Of a stretch of 7,820 nucleotides of DNA, positions 6,373 to 7,820 are shown piece after piece (the stretch's first letter is position 1; each line of letters begins with the position of its first letter). Below the pieces are notes generated by a model. That model made no database searches, was not told the origin of the DNA, and saw only the letters and a program-made list of their open reading frames with translations. The position numbers were made by a program, and so were the translations under genes. This stretch comes from Tissierellales bacterium (GTDB taxonomy: Bacteria; Bacillota; Clostridia; Tissierellales; JASKZW01). The stretch lies in the NCBI GenBank assembly GCA_030152145.1, contig JASLIL010000050.1, forward strand, positions 1 to 7,820, in the 5' to 3' direction.

Positions 6373-6386
6373 AACCTTTTAAGGTT
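6373..6386. repeat. Inverted repeat midway between divergent promoters
   Basis: AACCTT and AAGGTT face each other across two bases. The centre (6379.5) is within two bases of the midpoint (6381.5) between the two candidate -10 hexamers of the divergent sortase and ftsH genes, and its ends reach the -35 position of both. A shared operator is possible. The 6-bp arms are short enough to arise by chance in this AT-rich spacer. Confidence 0.3.
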
Positions 6387-6405
6387 AGTTTAATAGTATT
6401 AGGTA

Positions 6406-6414
6406 TGTTATAAT
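6406..6414 (+). promoter_or_regulatory. Candidate extended -10 promoter of ftsH
   Basis: TGTTATAAT is a perfect extended -10 element (TGn plus consensus TATAAT). The -35 region 17-18 bases upstream is poor (TTAGTT or TAGTTT). A second TATAAT starts at 6416 but lacks the TG extension. The predicted transcript would start near 6421, giving a leader of about 35 bases before the ftsH ATG. Confidence 0.6.
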
Positions 6415-6455
6415 TTATAATATCCGGTGACAATATTAGAACATGGAGGTAAGAG

Positions 6456-7820
6456 ATGAAAGACGATAAAAGATTTAATATGAAGAAACTCTTGATCTAT
6501 TATCTACTTCTAATGTTAGCTGTACATTTTTTTATAGATGGTTTTGTAAGAGACAAGCTAATTGAAACAGTTCAATATAGTAAGTTTATTGAACTTGGAG
6601 AAAAAGGTAAGATAAGTGCAGTTGAAGTGGATAGAGATGAGATATTTTTTGAAGTAAAGGGTAAAAACAAGGATGAAAATGAGTTCTATAAGACCAACAA
6701 TATGAATGATCCAACTCTTATTGATAATCTTAGAGAATGGAAGGTAAAGGACTTTACAGCAAAAAGTCAGAAAGTGTCATTAGCCCAGTACATCTTAACT
6801 ACTTGGATTATACCTATGATCTTTATAATATTCCTTTGGAACATTATATCCAGAAGTATGACCAAGAGGATGAACAGTAACTCCATGAACTTTGGAGGTA
6901 AGGTTGGTAAGATCCATGGTGAAAATAAAACTGGAGTAACCTTCAAAGATGTAGCAGGCCAGGATGAAGCCAAGGAATCCCTGGAAGAAATAGTTGATTT
7001 TATGAAAAATCAGGAAAAATACAAGGAAATAGGGGCCAAGTTACCTAAAGGAGCCCTATTAGTAGGACCACCGGGAACTGGTAAAACTCTACTTGCCAAA
7101 GCCATAGCAGGAGAGGCTGAAGTACCATTTTTTAGCATCTCAGGATCAGAATTTGTTCAGATGTTTGTAGGTATGGGAGCAGCAAGAGTTAGAGATTTAT
7201 TTAAGCAAGCACAGGAAAAAGCACCTTGTATAGTATTTATTGATGAAATTGATGCAATTGGAAAAAGAAGAGATGCAGGATTTGGTGGAAATGATGAAAG
7301 GGAGCAAACCCTAAACCAACTTCTAACAGAAATGGATGGTTTCGATACATCAAAGGCTGTAGTAATATTGGCAGCCACCAATAGACCAGAGATATTAGAC
7401 CCGGCGCTTTTAAGGCCAGGTAGATTTGATAGAAGAATAATAGTAGATACACCAGATTTAATAGGTAGACAGAAGATCTTAGAGGTACATGCTAAGGATA
7501 TAAAACTAGGTCCAGATGCAGATCTAAGTGAAATAGCAAAGATCACACCAGGAGCTTCAGGAGCTGACCTAGCAAATATAGTAAACGAATCAGCCCTAAG
7601 AGCTGTTAGGATGGGAAGAGATAAGGTAGCACAAGATGACCTTATGGAAAGCATAGAGATGGTAATAGCAGGAGCAGAGAAGAAGGATAGAATAATGTCC
7701 AAGAAGGAAAAAGAAGCTGTAGCCTATCATGAAGCAGGCCATGCCATAGTAGCAGCCATGCTAGAGGATACAGACCCAGTAGCTAAGATAACCATAGTTC
7801 CAAGAACCATGGGATCCCTA
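6456..7820 (+). CDS. ftsH: ATP-dependent zinc metalloprotease FtsH (3' truncated)
   Basis: FtsH is the hexameric membrane AAA+ protease that degrades misfolded membrane proteins and some regulators. The first 455 residues are present; the family usually has 600-700. Order: short cytoplasmic tail, membrane segment about 11-28, external domain about 30-108, second membrane segment about 112-131, then the AAA+ module. Motifs are Walker A GPPGTGKT (204-211), pore loop MFVGMG (236-241), Walker B IVFIDEID (259-266) and the second region of homology from ATNRPEILDP (307-316), with arginine fingers Arg320 and Arg323. The zinc site HEAGH (425-429, Glu426 catalytic) opens the protease domain, which the window end interrupts. 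GGAGGT (6445-6450) five bases before ATG sets the start; Met9 is a less likely alternative. The pore loop has Gln235 where Glu is common, a mild change. Confidence 0.97.
   Translation, partial: MKDDKRFNMKKLLIYYLLLMLAVHFFIDGFVRDKLIETVQYSKFIELGEKGKISAVEVDRDEIFFEVKGKNKDENEFYKTNNMNDPTLIDNLREWKVKDFTAKSQKVSLAQYILTTWIIPMIFIIFLWNIISRSMTKRMNSNSMNFGGKVGKIHGENKTGVTFKDVAGQDEAKESLEEIVDFMKNQEKYKEIGAKLPKGALLVGPPGTGKTLLAKAIAGEAEVPFFSISGSEFVQMFVGMGAARVRDLFKQAQEKAPCIVFIDEIDAIGKRRDAGFGGNDEREQTLNQLLTEMDGFDTSKAVVILAATNRPEILDPALLRPGRFDRRIIVDTPDLIGRQKILEVHAKDIKLGPDADLSEIAKITPGASGADLANIVNESALRAVRMGRDKVAQDDLMESIEMVIAGAEKKDRIMSKKEKEAVAYHEAGHAIVAAMLEDTDPVAKITIVPRTMGSL

Noticed and set aside
6767..7702. Three - strand open frames (68, 181 and 71 codons) inside ftsH
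   Set aside because: The + strand encodes an unbroken FtsH with Walker, arginine-finger and HEAGH motifs. The 181-codon frame is Ser/Ala/Pro-rich, as expected from antisense of such a gene.

Overview
The window is AT-rich, uses ATA, AGA/AGG and TTA/CTA codons heavily, and carries strong AGGAGG-type ribosome binding sites and intrinsic terminators. Together with a lipoprotein-type substrate-binding protein and a sortase, this points to a low-GC Gram-positive bacterium (Firmicutes; an anaerobic Clostridia/Tissierellia-like organism is my guess, not proven). Gene density is high. No stretch over about 130 bases lacks a gene, and I see no tRNA, rRNA, mobile element, CRISPR array or phage gene.

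Region 1 (1-4193, + strand) is the 3' part of an Opp/Dpp-family peptide ABC transporter operon: a 5'-truncated inner permease (DppC/OppC type), two ATPases (DppD/OppD then DppF/OppF type) and a family 5 extracellular substrate-binding lipoprotein. It ends at a textbook intrinsic terminator. The genes are spaced 0-41 bases apart and form one transport machine: the lipoprotein captures a peptide-like ligand outside, the permeases form the channel and the two ATPases power it. The other permease and the operon promoter should lie upstream of the window.

Region 2 (about 4218-5172, + strand) is a single gene with its own candidate promoter. Its 293-aa product has no signal peptide. The C-terminal third looks like a divergent NlpC/P60 (papain-fold) domain with a single cysteine and a well-placed histidine. 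It is the least explained gene here. A bidirectional terminator that contains both stop codons separates it from the converging operon.

Region 3 (5171-6325, - strand) is a two-gene unit: a membrane-anchored sortase (class A-like), then a gamma-carbonic-anhydrase-type hexapeptide-repeat protein whose ribosome binding site overlaps the sortase stop codon.

Region 4 (6456-7820, + strand) is the first 455 codons of ftsH, the membrane AAA+ zinc protease, cut by the window end in its protease domain. It diverges from the sortase across a 130-base spacer holding two extended -10 elements, with an inverted repeat almost midway between them.

Most of the window is ordinary housekeeping and transport. 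The items most worth a second look are the NlpC/P60-like protein beside the peptide importer, and the two inverted repeats that sit on candidate promoters.
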